Both the position numbers and the translations under genes were made by a program. Below the pieces are notes generated by a model. That model was not told the DNA's origin. It did no database searches and worked only from the letters and a program-made list of their open reading frames with translations. A stretch of DNA of 64,000 nt, taken from contig OZ316899.1 in assembly GCA_973895155.1 (NCBI GenBank), positions 2,976,001-3,040,000 on the forward strand. The letters are read 5' to 3'. The stretch comes from Marsupella aquatica. Lineage: Eukaryota; Marchantiophyta. How positions within the stretch are numbered: the first letter of the stretch is position 1; each line of letters opens with the position of its first letter. Shown one piece after another: positions 1 through 9,300 of the stretch.

Positions 1-1
1 T

Positions 2-832
2 CCTGATTCCGTGTACCAGATTTCAACGGTAGGACCGCGTAATTTAGCGGGTAGAACTGCGTACCCCTACCCAAGTAATGGCCGGAGTTTCCAGGTTATC
101 AGTAACCCGAGCATCCCTCCTAAGCCAGGGATTTGGCGGTCCCCGGTTTGTTACAACTGTGAAAAGCCAGGACACTTTGCGAGGGAATGCACCGAACCAA
201 GACGTCAGGGAGATGGCCGAGGCACCCCACTATGTCAAGTTTGCAAAATGGAGGCTCATTCCATGTCCAACTGTCCGTTGGTAATCGCTGCTCGAACGAG
301 TGCGGCTAGACCGGCCCAGGCTGGACCAGTCACGAGCGATGCAGTCGTCCAAATGATTGCTGTAGAATGGCAAGATGACAACATCGAGTGGGTGAATCTG
401 GTGGACGTGGCGGAACACCCTAATCCATTGGATGAGGCCGAGTGCTACCGAGTGTCGACAAGGGCCGAACGGAAGGAAGAAAAGACGGAGGAGAAACGGA
501 GGAAAAAGCAAGATACTACTCCGGTGCAACCAGCGATAAATATACCCCCGGAAAAGGACGATGACTACCGACGGGACGACCCAAAGCTGTTTTTCCCCCG
601 CATCGAAGAATTGGTAAAGAAACAGCTGGAGGCTTACGAAGCTCGGGAATACCAGAAGGCAATCGATAAGGACATCAAAGCAGCCGAGACAGCCCGGCGT
701 CAGGAGCAAGAAAAGCAAGATAAAGAAGAGGAAGCCAAGCAGCAGCCAACGAAAGAAACAAAGGAGGACTATGATATTAAGGAGGACGTGAAGAGTTGCC
801 CGGTTACAGCGACGGTGGGGCAACTACTGTAG
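2..832 (+). CDS. gag: Family-A Ty3/Gypsy gag, C-terminal part (cut by window start)
   Basis: Retrotransposon capsid/nucleocapsid polyprotein, open to the window edge, so the capsid part lies outside. A CCHC zinc knuckle (CYNCEKPGHFAREC, around 146-187) is followed by a second cysteine/histidine cluster (CQVCKMEAHSMSNC, about 233-276), as expected for a nucleic-acid-binding nucleocapsid. A long Glu/Lys-rich, probably coiled-coil tail follows. The frame ends in TAG at 830-832, but the same frame continues without another stop into pol, so gag and pol are one frame split by a single amber codon. The motif around the stop (LL-stop-NNPQYRRQLRELL) aligns with an uninterrupted stretch in family D gag (LLCIAPQCREAVFKKM), so the stop replaced a sense codon. 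Whether this is readthrough regulation or a lesion cannot be decided here. Confidence 0.9.
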   Translation, partial: PDSVYQISTVGPRNLAGRTAYPYPSNGRSFQVISNPSIPPKPGIWRSPVCYNCEKPGHFARECTEPRRQGDGRGTPLCQVCKMEAHSMSNCPLVIAARTSAARPAQAGPVTSDAVVQMIAVEWQDDNIEWVNLVDVAEHPNPLDEAECYRVSTRAERKEEKTEEKRRKKQDTTPVQPAINIPPEKDDDYRRDDPKLFFPRIEELVKKQLEAYEAREYQKAIDKDIKAAETARRQEQEKQDKEEEAKQQPTKETKEDYDIKEDVKSCPVTATVGQLL

Positions 833-865
833 AACAACCCACAGTACAGACGACAACTGAGGGAG

Positions 866-3800
866 TTGCTCATGGGTCGCCGAAGGAGGAGACTACCCCG
901 AGTTGGGAGTGCGGACTGCAACATGATATGCGAGGACCTTGGAGCGCCGGACATCTCGATCAAAATTAATAACTGTACCATCAAGATGGTTCTTGTAGAC
1001 GGAGGAGCGGGAGTCAACATCATGACTGAAGAAACGTCAGTCAAGTTAGGATACCTCACGTATCAACCCACGGCCCGAGCTATCAGATTAGCAAACGGGG
1101 CAAGGGTCCTCCCATTAGGCACACTCACACGAGTGCTCACTCTGGTGGGAGGGGTAGAGTTCTATCTCAACTTCTTAGTCATGAGGCCGGTTCGTCCCTC
1201 CTCTTATCCGGTTCTTCTGGGCAGGCCGTGGTTGTACGGTGGCCGTGTAGTCACGGATTGGGGAAAGAAGGAGCTACGGTTCGGGGAACCCACCGTACGG
1301 GTATCCTGGGCAATGGACGATTATCAGGGAGAAACCCCACAAGGACCCAAGGAATATGATTCGGAGACCTCGGAGGAAGAGGAACTCAATATGATCGAAC
1401 TCATCTCGTCCCTATCCGAGGAAGATGTCTTCGGAGTTGAAGCAACCCGAGAAACACATCTCCTGAATTACCCGAGAGCTGCCATTGAGTCCACCCCAAG
1501 TACATCTACTGTCGGGGATGAGGAAACGCACGAACAACTCGTCGAGACGGAGGACACGGCTCCAGCTAAGCAGGGAGCCGAGGCTACTCCTTCCATTTCA
1601 GAGCCTCGTAACCATGAACCAGCCCAACAACCGCCTGAGGCCGAAAACTCGAGACCGAGACATAAAAAGCGAGTCTCATGGGATCCGTCCATTCCGCAAT
1701 TGGAGGAAGTAAACCCCATCCCGAGACCAATCCCGGTCCCACCCATGTATGGAGGGGTTCGGTTAGCTGAGCTTGACGCGAGCCTGGACCCGAGTCTGCG
1801 AAACCAGGTTGAAGTCATCAGGAAGGAGCACTACCGGAAGTACACTATTGGGATGGACAAATCTTTTAACCTGGGCCACGCTCTGACGGGGAAGGCTGAA
1901 AAATCCATCCAAGCTTTGCTCAAGGAATATGAAGATGTGTTTGCATGGAGTCATCATGATTTAACAGGCGTCTCCCCCGAGTTGGGAGAACACACAATCG
2001 ATCTGAACCTAGGAGCCCATGCGGTACGACAGCGACAACGTCGCATGAATCCGAGGTACTCCATCTTAGTGAAGGAGGAAATTGATCGTCTCCTCGCCGC
2101 CGATATCATTTACCCGGTAATGGCCAGCGACTGGGTCTCTCCCATTGTCATTGTACCAAAGAAGGGAGGTACGGATGGAAAACCTAAGATTCGTATCTGT
2201 CAGGACTACCGTAAGCTGAATGACGCAACCCGAAAAGACCATTACCCATTACCATTCACGGATATGGTTCTAGATATGGTGGCCCGAAATGAAATCTATA
2301 CATTTCTTGACGGGTATTCAGGTTATAACCAAATCTGGATTCGTCTCGCGGATCAGCTCAAAACAACTTTCACTACGGAGTGGGGAACGTTCGCATTTCG
2401 GAGGATGTCTTTTAGTCTGTGTAACGCCCCGGCTATGTTTCAGCGCCTTATGATGAATATCTTCCACGATTTCCTACGGGAATTTTTGGAGATATTTATC
2501 GATGACTTTGCCATCTTCGGAACCGTTGCCATGCACCCCGAACACCTACGACAAACGTTGCAACGATGCCGAGATGTTAACCTCAAACTACATCCCGCCA
2601 AATGCTTCTTCGGGGTAGAGGAGGGGGTGTTACTCGGGCATCGTGTGTCCAAACGGGGCATTGAGGTGGACCAAGAGAAAGTTGCGGCCTGGATGGCGGT
2701 GGTGTTCCCCTTGGATCAAAAAGCAGTACGATCCTTCTTGGGCTGCGTAGGGTATTACCGCCGGTTCATTAAAGACTTTGCTAAAATTGCGTTGCCCTTA
2801 ACTGAGATGATGAAGAAGGACGCAGCGGTCGAGGAGACACCCCGAAGATGGATTGCTTTTGAGGAACTCCGTAAACGACTCACCACCGCGCCTATCATGG
2901 TCACCCCAGACTGGAATAAGGAGTTCCACGTGTATGTCGATGTGTCAGGGTTCTGTATCGGATCCGTACTTAGTCAGCTAGATGAGGATGGACGTGATCA
3001 CCCCATCTATTTTGCTAGCCGTCAACTATTTGCAGCCGAAAAGAATTATTCCCCCACTGATCGAGAAGCTTTGGGAATAATCTACTCGTGTAAAAAGTTC
3101 CGACACTATCTGCTAGGCTACAAGGTCATTTTCCACACGGATCATGATAGCCTGAAGTACATGGTCAACAAAGCGGATGTGACAGGACGGATAGCCCGGT
3201 GGGTGCTACTTCTCCAGGAATTTAATTACGAAGTTCGGGTTCGGCCAGGAAGGGTACACCTCAATGCCGATTTCTTTTCACGACTGGACGGCGTACCAGT
3301 CGATCAGCCAATTGATGATATTTTTCCGGATGAGGAGTTGTTCCACGTGGGGGAAGGGACACCAACGTGGTACGGCTCAATAATCACCTTCCTTTTAACG
3401 GGCCGCATCCCTGACGGCATCAATCAGGAGGCCGCCGCTGTGTTTTTACGGAAAGCCAGGCCTTACGTCATGATACAGGGTCACCTACATAAGGAAGGTA
3501 TTAACGGAAAGTTACGACGCTGCTTAGAGTATAAGGAGACACTTATCGTGATACGGGCCCTGCATGAAGAAGAAGCTGGAGGCCATTTCACGGCAGTTAC
3601 GACAGCCCGAAAGATTCTGGACTCGGGGTATTGGTGGCCTACGTTGCATCGGGATGTACAGCGCTTCATTAAGGGCTGTGACTTGTGTCAGCGAGCGGGG
3701 GCCCCGAGGCGGGCTCATCATCACCCGCTCACATCTGTGCTTCCATTGGCACCATTCGAAAAATGGGGAATTGATTATATCGGACCATTCACTCCCGTTA

Positions 3801-4708
3801 CCCGAAGGCGAAGGTGCAGATACATCCTATTAGCTATTGATTACTCCACCAAATGGGTCGAAGCGCGGGCTACGGTAAAGGACGACGCCGCAACCAGTGC
3901 CAGATTCTTATACGAACAGATTTTCACCCGATTCGGACCGCCCTTAGAATTGGTAAGCGACCGTGGAACCCACTTCCTCAATGACACCGTAGCCCAGCTT
4001 ACGGAGCGTTACCTAGTCAAGCACCGCAAGACTACCCCATATCATCCTAAAGCCAACGGGATGGCGGAGAGAGCAAATGGTATCATTGGGAAGATCCTCA
4101 ACAAAACTGTAGCTGCGCACAAAACGGATTGGGATGATAAGTTGTACGCGGCGGTGTACTCGTATAATCTAGCTTACAAAACTACTACGAGTCACAGCCC
4201 GTACTTTCTGGTGTTCGGCCAACATTCGTTGGTGCCCGTCGAATTTGAAGTGCACACTCCACGGGTCAGCATTCGGGATCGCTTACCTGAATCTGAAAGT
4301 CTGTCAGACCGAGCTTATCAGATTGAAGCCTTGGAAGAAGCACGGCTACTGGCAGCTCGACACACCGTGAAGAAACAGGCAACTTCGAAGAAGCAGCACG
4401 ACAAAGGACTACGGAGGGTCGACGTCATGGCAGGCGATCTAGTCCTTCTGTACGATAGTAGGTACATGCAGTTTCCAGGGAAGCTGCATACCCGGTGGTT
4501 GGGGCCCTTCCTTGTCAATCAGATCTACCGAAACGGATCTTTGGAGCTTGCGACGTATGCCAGCGATTTACTCCCCACGCGAATCAGCTACGATCGTGTA
4601 AAAAAGTACCACCATCAAGATGACGACGCCGATAGCGATGTTCGCGAGGACGCTTCACAATTAAGCAGGGAGCTATGTGACGCCGCCGGTACGACGGTTA
4701 ATGAGTGA
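866..4708 (+). CDS. pol: Family-A Ty3/Gypsy pol: protease, RT, RNase H, integrase
   Basis: 1280-residue open polyprotein in the same frame as the upstream gag. Order: aspartic protease (VDGGAGVN, near residue 43), reverse transcriptase with FIDD as the YxDD box (near 544), RNase H (YVDVSG near 690, TDREALG, HTDHDSL), and integrase. Integrase has an HHCC zinc finger (H..H near 900-907, CDLCQR near 938) and the DDE core at D970, D1032 and E1068, with the expected 35-residue D-E spacing. The domain order PR-RT-RH-IN is Ty3/Gypsy (Metaviridae). No chromodomain is visible after the integrase, unlike the nested minus-strand element. The protease has DGG rather than the usual D(S/T)G; family D shares this. 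The ATG at 866 may not be the true start, since the frame is open back to the TAG at 830. All catalytic residues I can see are present. Confidence 0.95.
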   Translation: MLMGRRRRRLPRVGSADCNMICEDLGAPDISIKINNCTIKMVLVDGGAGVNIMTEETSVKLGYLTYQPTARAIRLANGARVLPLGTLTRVLTLVGGVEFYLNFLVMRPVRPSSYPVLLGRPWLYGGRVVTDWGKKELRFGEPTVRVSWAMDDYQGETPQGPKEYDSETSEEEELNMIELISSLSEEDVFGVEATRETHLLNYPRAAIESTPSTSTVGDEETHEQLVETEDTAPAKQGAEATPSISEPRNHEPAQQPPEAENSRPRHKKRVSWDPSIPQLEEVNPIPRPIPVPPMYGGVRLAELDASLDPSLRNQVEVIRKEHYRKYTIGMDKSFNLGHALTGKAEKSIQALLKEYEDVFAWSHHDLTGVSPELGEHTIDLNLGAHAVRQRQRRMNPRYSILVKEEIDRLLAADIIYPVMASDWVSPIVIVPKKGGTDGKPKIRICQDYRKLNDATRKDHYPLPFTDMVLDMVARNEIYTFLDGYSGYNQIWIRLADQLKTTFTTEWGTFAFRRMSFSLCNAPAMFQRLMMNIFHDFLREFLEIFIDDFAIFGTVAMHPEHLRQTLQRCRDVNLKLHPAKCFFGVEEGVLLGHRVSKRGIEVDQEKVAAWMAVVFPLDQKAVRSFLGCVGYYRRFIKDFAKIALPLTEMMKKDAAVEETPRRWIAFEELRKRLTTAPIMVTPDWNKEFHVYVDVSGFCIGSVLSQLDEDGRDHPIYFASRQLFAAEKNYSPTDREALGIIYSCKKFRHYLLGYKVIFHTDHDSLKYMVNKADVTGRIARWVLLLQEFNYEVRVRPGRVHLNADFFSRLDGVPVDQPIDDIFPDEELFHVGEGTPTWYGSIITFLLTGRIPDGINQEAAAVFLRKARPYVMIQGHLHKEGINGKLRRCLEYKETLIVIRALHEEEAGGHFTAVTTARKILDSGYWWPTLHRDVQRFIKGCDLCQRAGAPRRAHHHPLTSVLPLAPFEKWGIDYIGPFTPVTRRRRCRYILLAIDYSTKWVEARATVKDDAATSARFLYEQIFTRFGPPLELVSDRGTHFLNDTVAQLTERYLVKHRKTTPYHPKANGMAERANGIIGKILNKTVAAHKTDWDDKLYAAVYSYNLAYKTTTSHSPYFLVFGQHSLVPVEFEVHTPRVSIRDRLPESESLSDRAYQIEALEEARLLAARHTVKKQATSKKQHDKGLRRVDVMAGDLVLLYDSRYMQFPGKLHTRWLGPFLVNQIYRNGSLELATYASDLLPTRISYDRVKKYHHQDDDADSDVREDASQLSRELCDAAGTTVNE

Positions 4709-5141
4709 TTCAGTCTAACTGCGCTCGGCACGCGCGTTAGGTGGGTCTTAGGCCGCTATTATTAGCATAACGACAGTATTTAGGTAATCATTAGGGGTAG
4801 GACATCATTAGGCAATAAGGGGGACTTCAGGTTCGGGCTGGCGGCGGGTTGCTATTCGCACACCCGGGTTACGAGTGTGGAGGGGCCCCTCCCTCGGGTC
4901 CGTATAACGAACTTAAGGAAGCGGCCACTGACGCACGCTGACTCAGACCGGCGGAGTGGCCGGTACACCACAAGCGTGAGCGGTTCAACCTATGGGCGTC
5001 GAGGAGACGTCGTGGATCGACAAGCCCTCAAAGTATAAAAGGGGAGCCAACCCTTTGTAGTGCACCAATCCATCAGTCCGCGCGCCAGCTTTGACCCCAG
5101 CTCTCTCGTTCTCTCTAGGTCACCACTACTATCTCCTCTGA
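4709..5141 (+). other. Spacer between pol and ORF3 with internal promoter
   Basis: 433-bp non-coding segment between pol and the third ORF. Homologous spacers occur at about 18221-18697 and, split by the family-D insertion, at 29126-29216 plus 59364-59745. Conserved pieces include the ATTAGCATAACGACAGTATTTAGG block and a TATA box close to ORF3. Conservation across three copies suggests function rather than filler. Confidence 0.7.
5034..5040 (+). promoter_or_regulatory. TATA box ahead of family-A ORF3 (copy 1)
   Basis: TATAAAA followed by GGGG, 108 bp before the ORF3 ATG at 5142. The two other family-A copies have the same box at 18592 and 59640, each 106 bp before the equivalent ATG, with the following CC-ATCC...CACCA...CGCG stretch also retained. 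Inferred to drive a separate ORF3 transcript; no transcript evidence is available here. Confidence 0.6.
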
Positions 5142-6757
5142 ATGTCGCACACGATCCTCGCCTCTCTCCCCTGGAACACTTGCAGGTACTACGGGGAGGA
5201 CATGACAGAATTTGTCAAGAATTATGACGACGTACGTCAACAGACTCGGCTGCGGGGAAGGAATATGTCCCTCACAGAAGAACGGCTCAAGATGATCTTC
5301 GGGTTACCCGAAGGTGACCATCGAGTCGAATCACGGGCTCCCGGGGGCAAGGGGGCCAAGTACCAATCTTCAAGTTTTCCCTCAGAGGGATCAGTAGACA
5401 ACGGGTTCGTGATGAGGACCTGCCTCATGCCCGAGATAGCTGAGCGGCTGGAGTTCCAGAGGTACGCTCTCCACATGATGGAACCCCGGGGGGAGATCTC
5501 CGCCGCCCAGGTTATCCAGGTCGAGAACTATCGACCTAGGAAATGGGCGTCGTACTTCGCTAAGAAATTCCATGAAGAGATGGAGCGGCGAAGGAAGACG
5601 CTGTACATTGGCGGGAAGGCGTATTTCGCTAGCCACATCGAAATCATTCTTGAGTGGTACGCCCGGTTTGATCAACGAACCCTTCCCCGCATCAACGTTA
5701 CAAAGCTGGTCCCAGCTAGGTGGGTTTTTCCGGCATTGGAGAGACGGCCCCAACCCGAGGCCCGAAGTCCAGTGGACACGCCAGCTTCACCCACCCCACC
5801 TCCACAAATAGCTGTAATCGTAACCGAGGAGGCGCCGGAGGGGTCGGTCGTCGCAACCGTTGATGTGACCCAACTAGCCGGGCTAAGTACAGAAGTTGGT
5901 ACGGCAGAGGTCTTACCCGAACCCGGGTCTCCCAAGGACCCGCCGGTGGCAATTCCGGAGAACCGGACATCGCTGCAGGAGGACACTCCAGCCCCTTCCA
6001 ACATTATGTCCCCAGGGCTGGACGTCACTGCCCCGGCCCCTGCGCGTGTTGATGTCTGCCCGTGCCCAAATCCGGACAGGCACAACTTGGACCACCCGGA
6101 ACTCTTCGTACAGGGTACGTTTCTGAACGGGCTTCTGGGAGATTTCTCTCATCAAATTGCCCGGGATACCGGGGAGTTCATGGCCCGGAAGGTAGCCTGT
6201 TTCTTCAATCAGGAGTTGGTTGCCGCCGTAAAGGCAGGTCGGGCCCAGTCGGAGGCCCTTCAGAGGATAGAGCGGTACCGGGTGGAGTCCGTGTACCTAA
6301 AGAACGAAGTGGCGGCTCAAGAGGCTGAGCTTCTGCAACTACGACCCAAGGTTGCAGCCGCCGATGAGTTGTTAGCAAAGGCGTACGCTCTTACCGCCCT
6401 AGCCGAACAGGCCAAAGCTGGGAACGAGGCCGAGATTACACGACTCCGGAACCAGATTGACAGTTTGAAGAAACAAGCTGTCACCTGGCAGAAAGACCTG
6501 GAGGAGGCCGAGGAGCGAGCCCAGCGGGACGCGACGGAGATAGCCACGCTGCAGGCCGAGATGGCGCGGCTCCAAACCGAGGCCGAAAAGCAGGACCAGC
6601 TGGCGAGTAAACTGACGAGCGACGCCCAGCAGCTGGAGGAGGCATGTCAGGAGGCAGCAGAGGAGACGGACGCGGCGAGGCGAGAGAACAAATCTCTACT
6701 GGACCAGGTCCAGCTCCTCAAGGCGGACAATGACAGGCTTCGAAGGCAGCGGGATGG
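5142..6757 (+). CDS. Family-A ORF3 (copy 1), split by nested chromovirus
   Basis: Third ORF of the family-A element, downstream of pol. The frame runs from ATG 5142 to the insertion point and continues at 16578-16620; removing the insertion leaves exactly 552 codons plus a TAG. The N-terminal region holds the module IFGLPEG ... NGFVMRTC ... EISAAQVIQVENY ... WASYFAKKFHEEM (about residues 45-165). A Pro/Thr-rich linker follows, then about 200 residues of predicted coiled coil rich in Glu, Ala, Gln and Leu. No catalytic motif, signal peptide or membrane segment is visible, so it is not an obvious envelope protein. Compared with the third copy it lacks about 325 N-terminal codons through an in-frame deletion just after the start codon. 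Function unknown. Confidence 0.75.
6753..6757. repeat. Target-site duplication GATGG, left copy (right copy 16573-16577)
   Basis: GATGG immediately precedes the chromovirus LTR at 6758, and an identical GATGG follows the other LTR at 16573-16577. Joining the flanks restores the ORF3 frame seen in the third copy (CGGGATGGCCG at about 62600), which fixes both boundaries. Confidence 0.95.
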
Positions 6758-8869
6758 AGTGGTGGCCTTCCCACCACGTGCCCGTCCAAACTCGTTTCTC
6801 AGCCTTGAAACAAGTCGAACCTTGCACTAACACGGAATGTTGGGGCAAGTTCTCCCCGACTATACTCCTTGTCGTTAGCGACCCCTCCCATACGAAGCCG
6901 CACTTGCCCTCGTCAGCACAACCGTCGCTCAACGGTCTTTGCTATCTGCACAAGCAACCAACCAACCGGTAAGAACTTGTCTTGATCTCGGAACTCCCAA
7001 GACCATTGTCTTGCCTCAAGCTCAACAGTCGTTAGTAAGTAGGTCAGCGGATAGAGCCTCCCAGGCCCGCATAGCCTTGCCATAAGCTGAAACTAAGGTC
7101 GACATCACTGTTCGTCCAGAACAGTCTATCTACCGGATGTCGCCCAAGCTTCCCCACTTTCTACCCGTCAATGGCTGACCGCCCTGCCTCTAGGACATGC
7201 CCATGGCCCAAACTCAGTTTGTCACAAACTAGTAGTAACACGCCGGGACCATTCAGTTTCTCGATCTTAGCCACCTCTCTGCGAAACCGGGTTCCACTCA
7301 ACCTCTCACCATGCATCGGGACCAGATCTCAATGGCAGCCCCCAGAGTCTACTTGGTTCTACCTCTCCAACATCAGGTCCCCGTGGGAACCAAATGCGGT
7401 TTGGTCACTGTTCGACTTCGGATCGGCAAGAGGGACTCCCCCCATTGCAAGCCTCAAAACCAAAATCATCCAATGCACAATCAGAGAGCACCATGAGGTA
7501 GCTTTCTTCATTAGCTTTCCAACGAGCCCAAGAACTCCCCCAACGGAGATCCGGTCGTCGAGTTATGTTTGTTTCCGCTTCAAAACTCGAAACGACGTAT
7601 CTTCGTCGATCGCGATCAGCTCGAGCTCAAACTTGAGAGGACCACTCCCCTCATATATGCTTCTGGGGACCTGCCACCCCCGGACCAGCTTTGGTCCCCT
7701 ATCTTTGGCCCCCTACCCGAGGGTCCGTGGGCCCCGCCACTTAGCTCGAAACGAAGATAATCGAAAATCTTCCGTAACTTGGCCTCGAGCGCAAATTGTG
7801 GCATAAGGGGCTAAAAGTTACGGCCCTAACCCCGCTCTGGTCCAGGCAACCCCCCCTGGTCCAGGCAACCCCTTCTTGGTCCATCGATGCGCGGCGACTC
7901 TAATCGAGTCTAAATCGGCCATAATTTTTGGCCCCTAGGTCCGTTGGCCAAAAAATATACGGCCCCATGATCGGGCTCATGTGGGGCTTCTCAGGCCCCT
8001 ATGGTGATCCGTTGGAAAAATAGTTCATTTTTCCGTGATCGGCAACGGGCCCAAACTACAAGTATGCGGCTTGAGTCGGCCATAACTTTTGGCCCCAGGG
8101 TCCGTTGGCCGAGAAATATGCGGCCCCATGATTGGGCTCATGTAGGGCTTCTCGGGCCCCTATGGTGATCCGTTGGAAAAATAGTTCATTTTTCCACGAT
8201 CGGCAACGGGCCCAAACTACAAGTATGCGGCTTGAGTCGGCCATAACTTTTGGCCCCTGGGTCCGTTGGCCAAGAAATATGCGGCCCCATGATTGGGCTC
8301 ATGTAGGGCTTCTCGGGCCTCTATGGTGATCCGTTGGAAAAATAGTTCATTTTTCCATGATCGGCAACGGGCCCAAACTACAAGCATGCGGCTTGAGTCG
8401 GTCATAACTTTTGGCCCCTGGGTCCGTTGGCCGAGAAATATGCGGCCCCATGATCGGGCTCATGTGGGGCTTCTCGGGCCCCTATGGCGATCCGTTGGAA
8501 AAATAGTTCATTTTTCCATGATCGGCAACGGGCCCAAACTACAAGCATGCAGCTTGAGTCGGCCATAACTTTTGGCCCCTGGGTCCGTTGGCCGAGAAAT
8601 ATGCGGCCCCATGATCGGGCTCATGTGGGGCTTCTCGGGCCCCTATGGTGATCCATCAGAAAAATAGATCATATTTCCGTGATCGGCAATGGGCCCAATA
8701 AAGTTAATTGGAGCGCGCTTTTCTCAAGTCTTGTCCTTGCTCTTACTAGCCTCCTCTTTGTTAGTCGCATCCCTAATGGCCATGATGGTAGCAAATCTAA
8801 GAGGGGCTCAACGCTGGAGTTAGGCAACGCCGGAGCAAATACGAGTAGGTGAAAGTTGTATTCGCGACT
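6758..8869 (-). repeat. Chromovirus 3' LTR (2112 bp)
   Basis: Direct repeat of 14461-16572 with the same length. Boundaries are set where similarity to the other LTR stops: GATGG before 6758 and TGCACCCCCC after 8869. It contains about five 161-bp tandem units. Substitutions against the other LTR include positions near 6843, 7050, 7102, 7151, 7193, 7959, 8032 and 8304. Confidence 0.95.
7916..8698. repeat. 161-bp tandem repeat, about 4.9 units, in 3' LTR
   Basis: The unit beginning CGGCCATAA recurs at 7916, 8077, 8238, 8399 and 8560, exactly 161 bp apart. Units differ by a few bases each. Every unit carries GGTCCGTTGGCC, GCGGCCCCATGAT and TAGTTCATTTTTCC blocks. They lie in the U3 side of the LTR in element orientation, where enhancer-like repeats are common in retroelements. 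Confidence 0.95.
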
Positions 8870-8889
8870 TGCACCCCCCCTTTTTGAAT
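8870..8889 (-). other. Chromovirus polypurine tract
   Basis: Read on the minus strand, AAAAAGGGGGGGTGCA directly precedes the 3' LTR. It fits the plus-strand primer position of an LTR retrotransposon. Positions 8870-9300 otherwise form a 431-bp untranslated leader to the LTR in which I see no gene. Confidence 0.8.
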
Positions 8890-9300
8890 GGTTGACGTCC
8901 GCGTCAACCAAATGGGTACCATACCACACGCCTAGACCAATTGGCGTCTAGAAGGTGATGGAAGGTAACAAGTGGTCCGTCCTATAAGGTAGACACGGAC
9001 CTAGTTGAAGTGCGCATCTCAAGTCTTAGAGAAATTCAACTTATCTAACAAACGAGTTAGATGTCAGTATGCTTGGGCAAGCCGACTCCTTGTCCAACAA
9101 ACCCGTCAATCTTCCCCAGAGATAACTCCCACAGGTTGGATCGAACTTGCTTACAATGTATGCAAGTACCAAATAGCTTAAACGTAAGGATAGCAAAGTG
9201 GTTGCCCAACAACCATTAATTCGTGCAGGGTTGAGAACACTCTCAAGAGGCTAAGTGTGGTGAAACCAGGATACAACTTGCTTAGGTAATTGCAATCGCC

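Noticed and set aside
5034-5142. TATA box and start region as evidence for a family-A LTR here
   Set aside because: The family-A LTR is defined elsewhere (62707-63532, with a primer site after it), and this region lies between pol and ORF3 in all copies.
7171-7806. 211-codon plus-strand frame in the chromovirus LTR (also at 14874-15509)
   Set aside because: It is antisense to the element, identical only because both LTRs are near-identical copies, and has no recognisable domain or supporting context; most likely a chance frame.
8077-8698. 161-bp repeats as a centromeric satellite block
   Set aside because: Only about five units, confined to the two LTRs of one element; no independent array in the window.
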